A model generated the notes under the pieces. It was not told where the DNA came from, searched no databases, and saw nothing but the letters and a program-made list of their open reading frames with translations. The translations under genes were made by a program, and so were the position numbers. From Verrucomicrobia bacterium Opi.OSU.00C (GTDB lineage Bacteria > Verrucomicrobiota > Verrucomicrobiia > Opitutales > PNEW01), in the NCBI GenBank assembly GCA_002922725.1, contig PNEW01000010.1, positions 1-35,230 of the forward strand: DNA of 35,230 nt. Direction: 5' to 3'. Positions 7,648 through 16,216 of this stretch are shown piece by piece. Position 1 is the first letter of the stretch, and each line of letters starts with the position of its first letter.

Positions 7648-8988
7648 ATGCTAAACGAGGTGCCTAAAAATAAGTTCCAGCGTCCATATGTTATATCATG
7701 GAATTTAACTAACCGTTGTAATTTAAAATGTGAGCATTGCTATCTCGATGCAGGAGGTAAAGATGTTCGAAGATTATCAACCGATGGTTTTGCTGATCGT
7801 AGTGAACTAAACACCGCTCAATGCAAAGAGATCATTAATCAGATCGCTGAATTTGCACCTGAAGCTTTGACGATTCTCACTGGAGGGGAACCTTTGCTGC
7901 GAAAAGATATTATCGAGATCATTGAATATGGCAGTGAAAAGGATCTTTGGGTCGTTTGTGGAACAAATGGTGTTCTCATTACAGAAAGCCTAGCGAAAAT
8001 ACTAAAAGATAGTGGATTGCGAGGGTTGTCGCTTTCACTCGATTCACTAGATCCCGAAATTCACGACAGATTTCGCGGGGTAAAAGGCGCTTGGGAAAAT
8101 ACTGTTAACGGAGCAGAAATCCTTCATCGCGCTAACCTTTCCTTCATCGTTCAAACTACAGTTGGAAAACACAATTTTGATCAGATCGAAGCCATAGCTG
8201 ATTACGCTTATCAGAAAATGGGCGCAAAGGTTTTTAACCTCTACTTTCTTGTACCTACTGGTCGTGGTCAGTTCGTATCTGATATTAGCCAGAAGCAATA
8301 TAATGAAGTTTTAACAACATTTTCGCTTATCCAAAAAAAATATGAGCGGAAGATGATTACCAATGCGAAGTGTGCCCCCCATTATATTAAACACCTTTAT
8401 GAAGAAGATCCCAATTCCAAATTTTTAAAATCTTTTACTGGAGGAGCCGGTGGTTGCCCGGCAGGAACACAATACATGGGAATTCGACCTAACGGGGATA
8501 TGACTCCCTGTCCTTACCTACCAGTATTTGGTGGTAATTTAAAAAATGAAACAATGAATGAGATTTGGAATGAGTCTGAACTGTTTATGAGAATTCGACA
8601 ACGCAACAAACTTAACGATCGTTGCGGGGAATGTGAATTTAACGGTATATGTGGAGGCTGTCGGGCTCGTTCATTTGGAGCTACCGGTGATTATATGGCC
8701 GAAGATCCAATTTGTGATTTCAAGCCTGGGAAATATTCACGTGAGGCAATCAACAATAATTCTGGTCTGGTATACGGCCTTCCTCATAATCTCAATGAAT
8801 CTGAAGAGATTGAATGGAGAGATGATGCAAAAGATCGGATGAAAGAAATCCCTGCATTTGTCCGAGGTATGGTAAAGAAGTCGGTAGAATCTTATTGTCA
8901 TAAGAACAATATTCATTGGGTAACTGGTGATGTCCTCTCCCAAATACGCAAGAAAATGCCGACGCCAAAGATTTTCGGAAAGAAATAA
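7648..8988 (+). CDS. AhbD/NirJ-like radical SAM-SPASM protein with PCP_red tail
   Basis: Radical SAM enzyme with the 4Fe-4S motif CNLKCEHC (Cys 24, 28, 31), SAM-binding TGGEP, and a C-terminal SPASM region whose cysteines fall in CPAGTQYMGIRPNGDMTPC and RCGECEFNGICGGCRARSFG. The ICGGCRAR and GDYMAEDPIC pattern is characteristic of the heme-biosynthetic branch: AhbD (Fe-coproporphyrin III to heme b) and NirJ (heme d1). Residues 388-438 add a PCP_red domain (IEWRDDAKDRMKEIPAFVRG onward), which classical AhbD and NirJ lack. The likely substrate is therefore a tetrapyrrole, but a peptide-modifying SPASM role cannot be excluded. It is 113 bases downstream of the zinc-ribbon/PCP_red gene on the same strand. 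Confidence 0.88.
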   Translation: MLNEVPKNKFQRPYVISWNLTNRCNLKCEHCYLDAGGKDVRRLSTDGFADRSELNTAQCKEIINQIAEFAPEALTILTGGEPLLRKDIIEIIEYGSEKDLWVVCGTNGVLITESLAKILKDSGLRGLSLSLDSLDPEIHDRFRGVKGAWENTVNGAEILHRANLSFIVQTTVGKHNFDQIEAIADYAYQKMGAKVFNLYFLVPTGRGQFVSDISQKQYNEVLTTFSLIQKKYERKMITNAKCAPHYIKHLYEEDPNSKFLKSFTGGAGGCPAGTQYMGIRPNGDMTPCPYLPVFGGNLKNETMNEIWNESELFMRIRQRNKLNDRCGECEFNGICGGCRARSFGATGDYMAEDPICDFKPGKYSREAINNNSGLVYGLPHNLNESEEIEWRDDAKDRMKEIPAFVRGMVKKSVESYCHKNNIHWVTGDVLSQIRKKMPTPKIFGKK

Positions 8989-9099
8989 ATGCCACGACAT
9001 TGAATTGACATCATACCTAATTATTCAAATTATTTTGATGCTACCAAATTCATAATTTAAGCTAGGTTAATTCATATTAAACCCCTATAGATAAGATAC

Positions 9100-11169
9100 A
9101 TGTTTAAATCGATTCTCGTTCCTGTAGATAACTCAGACTATTCCAATCAAGCGATTAATATCGCTATTCAAATTGGAAAGAAATTCAACTCCTCAATGAC
9201 TGGCAATCATGTTTATGCTGCCAAGATGCATGATTATCGATTTAAGCAAATGGAGTTTACACTGCCAGGTGAATACCTCCAGGAAACAGAATTAGAAAGG
9301 CAACGAAAGATTCACGACAGCCTCATTACTATGGGGTTAAAACTCATTTCCGATTGTTATCTCAATGAGATGGATAAACTCTGCAAAGCAGAGGGGCTGG
9401 AAATGGAACGAAAAATGATTGATGGGAAGCATCATGAACAAATCTTGAATGACATGGAAGCTTCCAATTACGATCTTACAGTTCTAGGTATTAAAGGTAT
9501 TGGAAAAACTAAAGACAGCCAAATCGGTGCTGTTTGCCAGAGTGTTACCCGCCATGGTAAAGGTGATATCTGGGTGGTAAAACATGTCCCAAAGGAAGAT
9601 GAATCAGTACGTGATAAAATTCTCGTTGGGATTGACGGAAGCCCCCAATCGTTTGGAGCACTGATGACTGCAGCCGAATTGGCGGAAAAATTTAATAAAA
9701 AAATCACCCTTATTGGTATTTATGATCCTTATCTTCATTACATGGTATTCAATGGAATTGTCGATGTTCTTACCGATAAGGCTGCTAAGGTTTTCCGGTT
9801 CGAAGAACAGAACCAATTACATGAAGAAATAATTGATACTGGACTCGCCCAGATCTACCAATCACATCTAGAAGTCGCTGAAAAAATGCTGAAAGAGAAA
9901 GGTATAGAAGTAGAAAAAGTATTACTTGACGGTAAAGCCTTCCAAAAGATTCTAGATTATGCGCGCAAAAATCCTCCTTGGTTGTTGGTAGTTGGTAGAA
10001 TCGGGGTTCATAGTGACCTAGAAGATTCCGGTTTGGGAAGCAATACTGATAACCTATTGCGTATGGCCCCCTGTGATATATTACTCAGTTCACAATTAGT
10101 TCATCCAGAACTTGATCGTAAAGCCGAGGAGAGTATCCAATGGACACAGGAAGCCGAAGAAAGGATGACACGAGTCCCTCCTCTTGTAAAAGGCATTGCA
10201 CGCACTGGGATATTACGGCTTGCGGTGGAAAAAGGGCACAGTGTCGTTACTAATTCTTTAATTGACGACGCCATGGATCGTTTCATGCCTAAACAAACAG
10301 CAAAAGCAACCGATAAACTTGCAGAAACTTTAGCTTTTAACCAGGCACGTAAAGGTAACACGGCACTTTGTATTAGCTGCGGGACTACCGCCCAAGAAGA
10401 AAACCCTTTAAAATGCGCGGTTTGTGGGTCGATTAATTTTGAAATCATTACCCCAGAAACAATAGATAAAATTATTGAATCTGAAGGTGGAGCAAAAGAT
10501 GAAACTACATATGATGGGAAAAAGCTAACTTGGACCAAAGAAGCCCGCAAACTTTTACCAGCAATTAAAGACGCTTACCAGAAAAGACGGACAAAAGCCT
10601 ACATTGAAAAAGCCGCTCGGATGCGGCGTTTGAGTGCGATCACTCTAGATTTTGCTGAAGAAATTTTTAAAGAACTTGGGCATGAAGACAGCCTCGAAGA
10701 ACAGGCACAAGCATCTTCATCTGAAGATCCTAACACTCTTCTTGAACAAGAAATCAATAGTGGGTTTAAATTAATTGCCAGGGATGCAAAAGGAACACCC
10801 TTAAAATCAGTATTTGAATGGACTTCTGACGCTTCAGAACGAATTTTGCGTGTACCATCAGGTTTTATGCGAAATAAAGTTCAGGAACGAATAGAAAGCT
10901 TAGCTTTAGATAACAAAGTAATAACTATTGATATTAATCTAGTCGAAAAGGGTATTGAAATTGGACGAATGATGATGGAAGAAATGATCACCTCCCAAAG
11001 TAATGGGCAGGGTGCAGCAACCTATGATAAAAACAATTCAAGAATTGCTTCCTTACCGATTTATGGAAATGAAGATGTAAACGACTACCCTCCCAACCAA
11101 CCACCGAAAGAGAATCTCAATGAGGTCAGTGTTATGTCAGAATTAGATAAAAAACGTTCCGACTATTAA
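9100..11169 (+). CDS. Tandem universal stress protein with three PCP_red-like domains
   Basis: A 689-residue soluble protein of unusual architecture. Residues about 1-165 and 170-332 are two UspA domains; the first starts FKSILVPVDNSDYS, the second DKILVGIDGSPQSFG. The nucleotide-loop sequences G-x2-G-x9-G(S/A) are only partly kept. Residues about 346-397 form a PCP_red domain (IQWTQEAEERMTRVPPLVKG). Residues 424-442 form a four-cysteine knuckle (CISC then CAVC), probably zinc or iron binding. A second, diverged PCP_red-like segment is at about 477-527 (LTWTKEARKLLP) and a third at about 571-626 (FEWTSDASERILRVPSGFMR). Together with its neighbours this gives five PCP_red-like units in one operon. 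USP domains bind ATP or sense stress, so the protein might be a scaffold or regulator of the system. Function is unknown. Confidence 0.82.
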   Translation: MFKSILVPVDNSDYSNQAINIAIQIGKKFNSSMTGNHVYAAKMHDYRFKQMEFTLPGEYLQETELERQRKIHDSLITMGLKLISDCYLNEMDKLCKAEGLEMERKMIDGKHHEQILNDMEASNYDLTVLGIKGIGKTKDSQIGAVCQSVTRHGKGDIWVVKHVPKEDESVRDKILVGIDGSPQSFGALMTAAELAEKFNKKITLIGIYDPYLHYMVFNGIVDVLTDKAAKVFRFEEQNQLHEEIIDTGLAQIYQSHLEVAEKMLKEKGIEVEKVLLDGKAFQKILDYARKNPPWLLVVGRIGVHSDLEDSGLGSNTDNLLRMAPCDILLSSQLVHPELDRKAEESIQWTQEAEERMTRVPPLVKGIARTGILRLAVEKGHSVVTNSLIDDAMDRFMPKQTAKATDKLAETLAFNQARKGNTALCISCGTTAQEENPLKCAVCGSINFEIITPETIDKIIESEGGAKDETTYDGKKLTWTKEARKLLPAIKDAYQKRRTKAYIEKAARMRRLSAITLDFAEEIFKELGHEDSLEEQAQASSSEDPNTLLEQEINSGFKLIARDAKGTPLKSVFEWTSDASERILRVPSGFMRNKVQERIESLALDNKVITIDINLVEKGIEIGRMMMEEMITSQSNGQGAATYDKNNSRIASLPIYGNEDVNDYPPNQPPKENLNEVSVMSELDKKRSDY

Positions 11170-11174
11170 GGTGC

Positions 11175-12065
11175 ATGCCTTCTTTCAGGTTTTGTCGCCC
11201 TGATGATATTCCATTACTCACCGAAGCTATAAACAGGTGTTATGATGTTCATTTTCCCAATGTACCTCCGCTCACTATAGAGGGCTTTAAAAGAGAAGTT
11301 AAATATCTCAACCTTTGGTCCAGTTCATGCATGCTTGCCCTGGATAATGATGATCCTATTGGTGTTTTAATCGCGGCGAAAAGAGAAGCTTCTTCATTAA
11401 TCTTGAGGCTAGGGGTTCATCCTGCCTATAGAGGGAATGGGTACGGACATCATCTTGTGACTTCTTTAATTGATAAAATGGCTGTTCTGGGTCCACCATT
11501 GTTGACTGTCGTAATCCCAGATAAGAGAAAAGACTTACCCCTTTTTTTTAGAAAACTTAATTTTACATCACACAATAATTATTGGGATTTTATCACTACC
11601 ACTTCTTTACCTCCTCCAACATCTTCGCAGTGGGTCATTCCTGTTAGACTTGAGGATCTTGGAGATCGTTACCTCAGAAAAAAAGAAGTTGATAAAAGTG
11701 ATGAATCAGTGCTCGCATGGGAACGTAGAACGCAAACGCTCAATAACAGAAAAAGAGAAATCAAAGGGATTGGTATACCAGATGTAGATGGAATTGCCGC
11801 CTATCTATTTTATACCGAAGACGAACCTGGCAATCTTACCTCACATAAATCGGTTAAAATTTTAGGGCTTGGATGCAAAACCCAAGTGAAAGAACCGATG
11901 CTGCTCGGACTCTTGGTGCAATATTTATCCAATACAATTAACTCATCAATAGAAATCCCTAAGCTATCTGTTTATGAAGTTGATTTCTCCTTTTTGGAAA
12001 AAATCAATTTCAGGAAAACACAGAGTTATACTGAACACAAAATGATCACAACAAAATTTAAATGA
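11175..12065 (+). CDS. GNAT-family acetyltransferase-like protein
   Basis: A 296-residue protein with an N-terminal GNAT fold. The acetyl-CoA loop is visible as LGVHPAYRGNGYGHHLV (about residues 79-95), matching the R/Q-x-x-G-x-G motif A. The C-terminal half (about 155-296) lacks a second clear CoA motif and may be a degenerate GNAT domain. It starts five bases after the USP-PCP_red stop with an AAGGTG ribosome site, so it belongs to the same transcript. Substrate is unknown; lysine or small-molecule acetylation are both possible. It is the last gene of the block, about 65 bases before the aldolase gene. Confidence 0.75.
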   Translation: MPSFRFCRPDDIPLLTEAINRCYDVHFPNVPPLTIEGFKREVKYLNLWSSSCMLALDNDDPIGVLIAAKREASSLILRLGVHPAYRGNGYGHHLVTSLIDKMAVLGPPLLTVVIPDKRKDLPLFFRKLNFTSHNNYWDFITTTSLPPPTSSQWVIPVRLEDLGDRYLRKKEVDKSDESVLAWERRTQTLNNRKREIKGIGIPDVDGIAAYLFYTEDEPGNLTSHKSVKILGLGCKTQVKEPMLLGLLVQYLSNTINSSIEIPKLSVYEVDFSFLEKINFRKTQSYTEHKMITTKFK

Positions 12066-12130
12066 TTTTATTTATACTACTAAATTACGATTGAAATTTC
12101 TACAGTTATATTCTTAATTTAATAGAAGTT

Positions 12131-12895
12131 ATGATGAAGAAATTTATAGAAAAATTGCGGATAGGAGAAACACAATTTGGGTTTTCGATTAGTTATCCAG
12201 CACCAGGTATCCTTGAACGGATCGGTAAAGATTGGGACTGGGTATGGATTGATGGGCAACATGGGCAACTTGCTTATCAAGATATATTGGATCTTATAAG
12301 AGTTTGTGAACTCATGGAATTACCCGCGATCGCTCGCGTTCCTTCGCATGAATCGAGTCATATTGGTATGTTTCTTGATGCTGGAGCAAATGGTATTATT
12401 GTTCCACTTGTAAATACTATAGAAGAGGCAAAGTCTATTGTCGGTGCTGCAAAATTTCCACCTCTTGGTGAACGCTCTTTTGGCGGTAGGCGTATTATTG
12501 ATAGGAAAAGTCGTGATTTTGCTCAAACAGCAAATGAAGATACACTACTTATTGCCCAAATTGAAACACCAATAGCAGTTGAAAACGCTGAAGCAATTGC
12601 TGCGATTGATGGTATAGATGCATTATTTCTTGGCCCTGATGACATACTTTTAAGACGAGGAGTCTCTATGGGCGTTCCTCGAACAAAAAATACTTTGGGA
12701 AAAGATATGGAAGCTGTTGCCAAAGCAAGTAATAATCACAATAAATTCTCGGTAATGCCTGCATTCACTCCAGAGATTATAAAATATGGGCATTCAATTG
12801 GTTTTACTATGTTCGCCTCAGGTGCTGATACACAGTGCCTTACGGATGCTTCTGATCAAGCATCTAAAGTTGCTCGGCAATCTATACAAGGGTAA
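12131..12895 (+). CDS. HpcH/HpaI-family aldolase
   Basis: Class II, metal-dependent aldolase related to 2-keto-3-deoxyglucarate aldolase (GarL) and 4-hydroxy-2-oxoheptanedioate aldolase (HpaI). These enzymes cleave 2-keto-4-hydroxy acids to pyruvate and an aldehyde. Seen in the sequence are the catalytic His in WIDGQHG (about 41-47), the Arg in AIARVPS, and the metal ligands Glu in IETPIAVEN and Asp in LGPDD. Length (254) is typical. The start is ATG at 12131, with a second ATG three bases on. It is convergent with the cytochrome c operon, with only 30 bases between the stops. The true substrate is not determined; the sugar-acid genes near 32-34 kb make a sugar-derived keto acid plausible. 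Confidence 0.85.
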   Translation: MMKKFIEKLRIGETQFGFSISYPAPGILERIGKDWDWVWIDGQHGQLAYQDILDLIRVCELMELPAIARVPSHESSHIGMFLDAGANGIIVPLVNTIEEAKSIVGAAKFPPLGERSFGGRRIIDRKSRDFAQTANEDTLLIAQIETPIAVENAEAIAAIDGIDALFLGPDDILLRRGVSMGVPRTKNTLGKDMEAVAKASNNHNKFSVMPAFTPEIIKYGHSIGFTMFASGADTQCLTDASDQASKVARQSIQG

Positions 12896-12925
12896 TACCT
12901 AGAATTAAAAGATTCTGCGCGCTCA

Positions 12926-14533
12926 TCAAGTTGCTGAAAATTTCTTTCTTATTAGGAAAACGATTATCAATTCTAGTAAAAGGGCAAGAAGACCGTATGT
13001 TAACATTGGTACAATTGGTGATTTTTTTACCGAAGCCTTTAAATAAAGGCTGTACCATGCGGTAATACTACTGGCGATACCGTGTTCGTTGTTAAAACCA
13101 TCCCACACGTAAAAAGAAAGTGGAATAAAGCTTTCTTCGATAAAAGATACGCCTTCTTCCCCATCCAAATTACGATTGTACTTGAAGATAACTGACCACT
13201 CACCGTCCTCATAGTTGGAGAATGCTAATACGTGATTATCTACAGATGTAAGCCTATCATAGCCATAGCCCGTGTATTGCTTTACTTCATTTTTATTAGC
13301 TAGGTCTAAAAACGTAACATTTACACTATTCTTTTTATCTCCAAAAAGAAAATAAGGCTTCTTAAAGCCCGAAGTCATTTTACTTGGAACCTGTAAAGCA
13401 ACTGCATCAGAATATCTTTTATCACGCTCTTCGACAACCAGTGTTTTTTGCTTATTTTTCGGATTGTCGAGGTGAAATTTATCAACTAATATATCCGGAG
13501 CATTACTTCCTTTGGTATCCGCTTTCATATCATTCCAAGTAAGCAAAAATGCAATTGTTTCTTGATTGTAGATTGATCTAACTTCGATTGCATTTGCCGA
13601 AGGGAAAAACTCCCGCCCCGGTTCAATCACCTGTCCGACTAAAGGGAACAGTGCAGCTTCACTATTCTCAAAAAGAGATTTCCCTTGTGAAATATCAATT
13701 TCCTTTTCTGTATATTCCGCGATTATCGTCGTAGAATAGTTTGGTTCATCCTTTTCGGAAAGTGAATAAATATAATTTACCAGGTGCCAGCGATCTTCAG
13801 GTGTAATAGAATCTTTATATGACGGCATCGGTGTTCCATTTAAACCAGTAGTAAAGGCCCGGTACATGTCTTCACGTGTTGCACCACGTCGGAAAGTCCA
13901 TCTTTTTGTTAAATCAGCTGGTCGGATATGGTATTTTGTCTCGCCAAACCCGTCTTCAAGGGTTGGGGCCGATACCCCGCTGCCTCGCCCACTGTCACCA
14001 TGGCAACCATTGCACTCATTTAAGGAATAGAGTTCCTTACCTTTCAAAGCGGATTCTTCACTGTAAGGAGGAGCTTTAGAGAAAACTAGTGGGTCTACTA
14101 CAAAATCCGGGTCAGTAAAATCTTCATTAAAAGTTTTAAGATAATAAGTGAGGTTTTGATATTCTTCTTCAGTAAAACCGGGGAAAGCAGGCATACCCGA
14201 GTATGGCATTCCTTTTTTAATGACTTGTTTGATATCATCATCGGTAGGAAGTTCCCCACTTTCTGTGCTGCGAAGTTTATATTTCCCACTCGTAAAGTCT
14301 CTTGGTTTGGGATGAAAATATAGACTCGCGCTTCCTTTCCCATCTCCATCTATCCCATGACAATGGGCACAATAATTTACATATAGTTTTTTTCCTGACG
14401 CTTGCTCTACTTCAGTCCCCAAGTTTACTTCCGCTGAATAGAGGTTACAAATTGTAAATACCCCGATAATTATTAAGAGAAAAGAGCCCTGTAAAGATCT
14501 ACTCTTTTTAGAAAATTGCATTGTTAACTTCAT
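12926..14533 (-). CDS. Diheme cytochrome c with ethylbenzene-dehydrogenase-like heme domain
   Basis: Exported electron-transfer protein of 535 residues. A signal segment (about 14-33) is followed by two class I cytochrome c domains with CAHCH (55-59) and CNGCH (174-178). Residues about 285-500 resemble the EB_dh/heme-binding domain of ethylbenzene dehydrogenase gamma and related DMSO-reductase-family gamma subunits (features: AIEVRSIYNQETIAFLLTWND, YSDAVALQVPS, WSVIFKYNR), where a b-type heme is bound by Met and Lys. A C-terminal helix (about 508-528) anchors it in the membrane. It is the last gene of the respiratory operon, 15 bases after the preceding cytochrome gene. It may take electrons from, or give them to, the CydA-like protein. 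Confidence 0.85.
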   Translation of the reverse strand: MKLTMQFSKKSRSLQGSFLLIIIGVFTICNLYSAEVNLGTEVEQASGKKLYVNYCAHCHGIDGDGKGSASLYFHPKPRDFTSGKYKLRSTESGELPTDDDIKQVIKKGMPYSGMPAFPGFTEEEYQNLTYYLKTFNEDFTDPDFVVDPLVFSKAPPYSEESALKGKELYSLNECNGCHGDSGRGSGVSAPTLEDGFGETKYHIRPADLTKRWTFRRGATREDMYRAFTTGLNGTPMPSYKDSITPEDRWHLVNYIYSLSEKDEPNYSTTIIAEYTEKEIDISQGKSLFENSEAALFPLVGQVIEPGREFFPSANAIEVRSIYNQETIAFLLTWNDMKADTKGSNAPDILVDKFHLDNPKNKQKTLVVEERDKRYSDAVALQVPSKMTSGFKKPYFLFGDKKNSVNVTFLDLANKNEVKQYTGYGYDRLTSVDNHVLAFSNYEDGEWSVIFKYNRNLDGEEGVSFIEESFIPLSFYVWDGFNNEHGIASSITAWYSLYLKASVKKSPIVPMLTYGLLALLLELIIVFLIRKKFSAT

Positions 14534-14548
14534 TATTACTAATCAAGA

Positions 14549-15382
14549 TTAATGGTGCTCCACTCGCGCCCTTGGATTATGTCCAGTAAAATCGTAAATA
14601 AAAAGGATGACATCCCATATTTCTTCCTCAGTAAGAAATTTCTCCCAAGCAGGCATTGCAGAACTCCAGGGACCTGATTCATCGGGGAGATCAGGGGCTC
14701 CTTTAGCAACCCGCCAAAAAACATATGACTCCTGTAATTGAGCAATTGTTCCAACATCAGCAAAATTAGCAGGTATTGGATTTAATCCATGTGCAAAAAT
14801 CCCTTTCCCCTCCAGGGTATCACCATGACAGAAAACGCAATTATTATAATATACTTTACGGCCTGCTTCAACGTGTTTTTGGAAATCGAGGGGGCTTTCT
14901 GTTTCTAAATGACGATATGGATTTTCAAGTTCATTAAGTATTAATTGTTTGCCTTGATAATTAATTTTAGTAGGTGGTGCAGGGTGGATACTTCTTCCAA
15001 ATACAGGCGCAACAATTTTTACTTGAGAACCAAAATATACCTTACCAGCAACAAGAACAGGAATTATTATGATTACAAGACCAAGGGGTAGTTTAAACTT
15101 CCGATTAACAAGAAATTGGATGACTGGATGAATAGCCTCCTTTAATCGCTGGGTGTCTGCGGTGATATAAAAGAAAAGCGCAATCGTAATGATTGCCATA
15201 AACATCTGAATAATAGAAGAAGGAAGTGGTGGTAAAATCGCATTTTTTAAAATTACGTAAAATGCAATCCACCAGGCAACTACCCAGAAAAGTGGGTTAG
15301 TGAAGGAGAGTCTTTTGCTCCTACTGATTAAATAAAAGATAAATAAAACAAAAAAGACTAGTGGTATGATTAGGTAATTCAT
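14549..15382 (-). CDS. Membrane-bound monoheme cytochrome c
   Basis: A 277-residue protein with about four N-terminal membrane helices (roughly 3-20, 30-47, 56-74, 100-115), then a periplasmic cytochrome c domain with one heme site, CVFCH (182-186), and a C-terminal YxF-type helix (EEEIWDVILFIYDF). The likely sixth ligand is the Met in SAMPAW. Its ATG directly follows the TAG stop of the preceding cytochrome gene (TAGATG). I know of similar proteins beside bd-like oxidases in other bacteria, but this exact protein has no name I recognise. Confidence 0.82.
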   Translation of the reverse strand: MNYLIIPLVFFVLFIFYLISRSKRLSFTNPLFWVVAWWIAFYVILKNAILPPLPSSIIQMFMAIITIALFFYITADTQRLKEAIHPVIQFLVNRKFKLPLGLVIIIIPVLVAGKVYFGSQVKIVAPVFGRSIHPAPPTKINYQGKQLILNELENPYRHLETESPLDFQKHVEAGRKVYYNNCVFCHGDTLEGKGIFAHGLNPIPANFADVGTIAQLQESYVFWRVAKGAPDLPDESGPWSSAMPAWEKFLTEEEIWDVILFIYDFTGHNPRARVEHH

Positions 15383-16213
15383 CTAACTACCTTTTTTCTG
15401 CGAAAGAAATTCCACTAATGTTCGTAGTTGTTGGGGAGTAATATCTTCATCAAATCCAGCTCCCTGCAGGGTGGCGCTCATTACACCTTTAACAAAACCT
15501 TCTGTAACCACTGCATCGGGATCTATAATAGATTCTAATATTTCTGCCCTACTCAGCCTATCACCTACATCATAAAGACTTGGTCCGAGCAGTTGGACTG
15601 GATCTGTTAAGCTGTGGCAGGCCATACAAGCGTACTTATTAAAAAGCTCGTCCCCACTTAGATTATCATAAGAAGCACTCGCTTCATCATTGCTTACTAC
15701 CAAAGTAGGTGCCGGTGTTGCTGTTGCTGACGGATCAGCCGAGTATTTCAAATTTGTCTTCATGGTTACTGTTGGGGATCCCCCCAAACTTTGAAGATAA
15801 GCGATTACCGCTAATACTTCTGGCTGTGTTAAACTAATAGGTGCTTTATGTGCTGGTGTCATAATTGGGTTATAACCTTCAACGATATAGGCACCTGGCT
15901 CAAAAAGCGATTCAGCTAAATAATCAATGTCACTATAACCCTCTATACGCTCAGCTGCTCGCCCCCCAATTCCAGCTAGGTCCGGTGCACGTGAGCCATG
16001 AGATCCCATCGTATGACAAAGAAAGCAAGTCCCTTTACCAATGGATATTTTTTCTCCGACAACAACCATTTCTGCTGAGCTCATGTTTTCCCGAACTTCC
16101 GCGCTTTCCGGAGGGTGTGTCTCTTTTTGTGGGACCATTTGCCCTACGTACCAATAAAAAAGCGTGGTTAAGATAGTGAAGCAAAATATTTTAAAAACAT
16201 TCTTCATTTTCAC
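15383..16213 (-). CDS. Membrane-anchored diheme cytochrome c
   Basis: A 276-residue cytochrome with an N-terminal uncleaved anchor (about 5-24) and two heme sites, CFLCH (63-67) and CMACH (196-200), in two class I cytochrome c domains joined by an Ala/Pro/Thr-rich linker (about 155-178). The second site is followed by DPVQLLGPSLYDVG, as in oxidase-associated cytochromes. Candidate sixth ligands are Met118 (NPIMTP) and Met in GVMSATL. It begins three bases after the CydA-like gene, so the two are co-translated and probably form one complex. The start could also be the second ATG (16207). Confidence 0.85.
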   Translation of the reverse strand: MKMKNVFKIFCFTILTTLFYWYVGQMVPQKETHPPESAEVRENMSSAEMVVVGEKISIGKGTCFLCHTMGSHGSRAPDLAGIGGRAAERIEGYSDIDYLAESLFEPGAYIVEGYNPIMTPAHKAPISLTQPEVLAVIAYLQSLGGSPTVTMKTNLKYSADPSATATPAPTLVVSNDEASASYDNLSGDELFNKYACMACHSLTDPVQLLGPSLYDVGDRLSRAEILESIIDPDAVVTEGFVKGVMSATLQGAGFDEDITPQQLRTLVEFLSQKKGS

Positions 16214-16216
16214 TGA

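Noticed and set aside
10101-10550. 149-residue open frame on the minus strand inside the USP-PCP_red gene
   Set aside because: Antisense shadow of a strongly supported gene; no motif or ribosome site of its own.
6145-12065. Chlorophyll or nitrogenase-like system because of PCP_red and the P-loop ATPase
   Set aside because: No BchN, BchB core, NifD or NifK homologues are present, and the ATPase is Mrp-type by its NMS motif rather than NifH/BchL.
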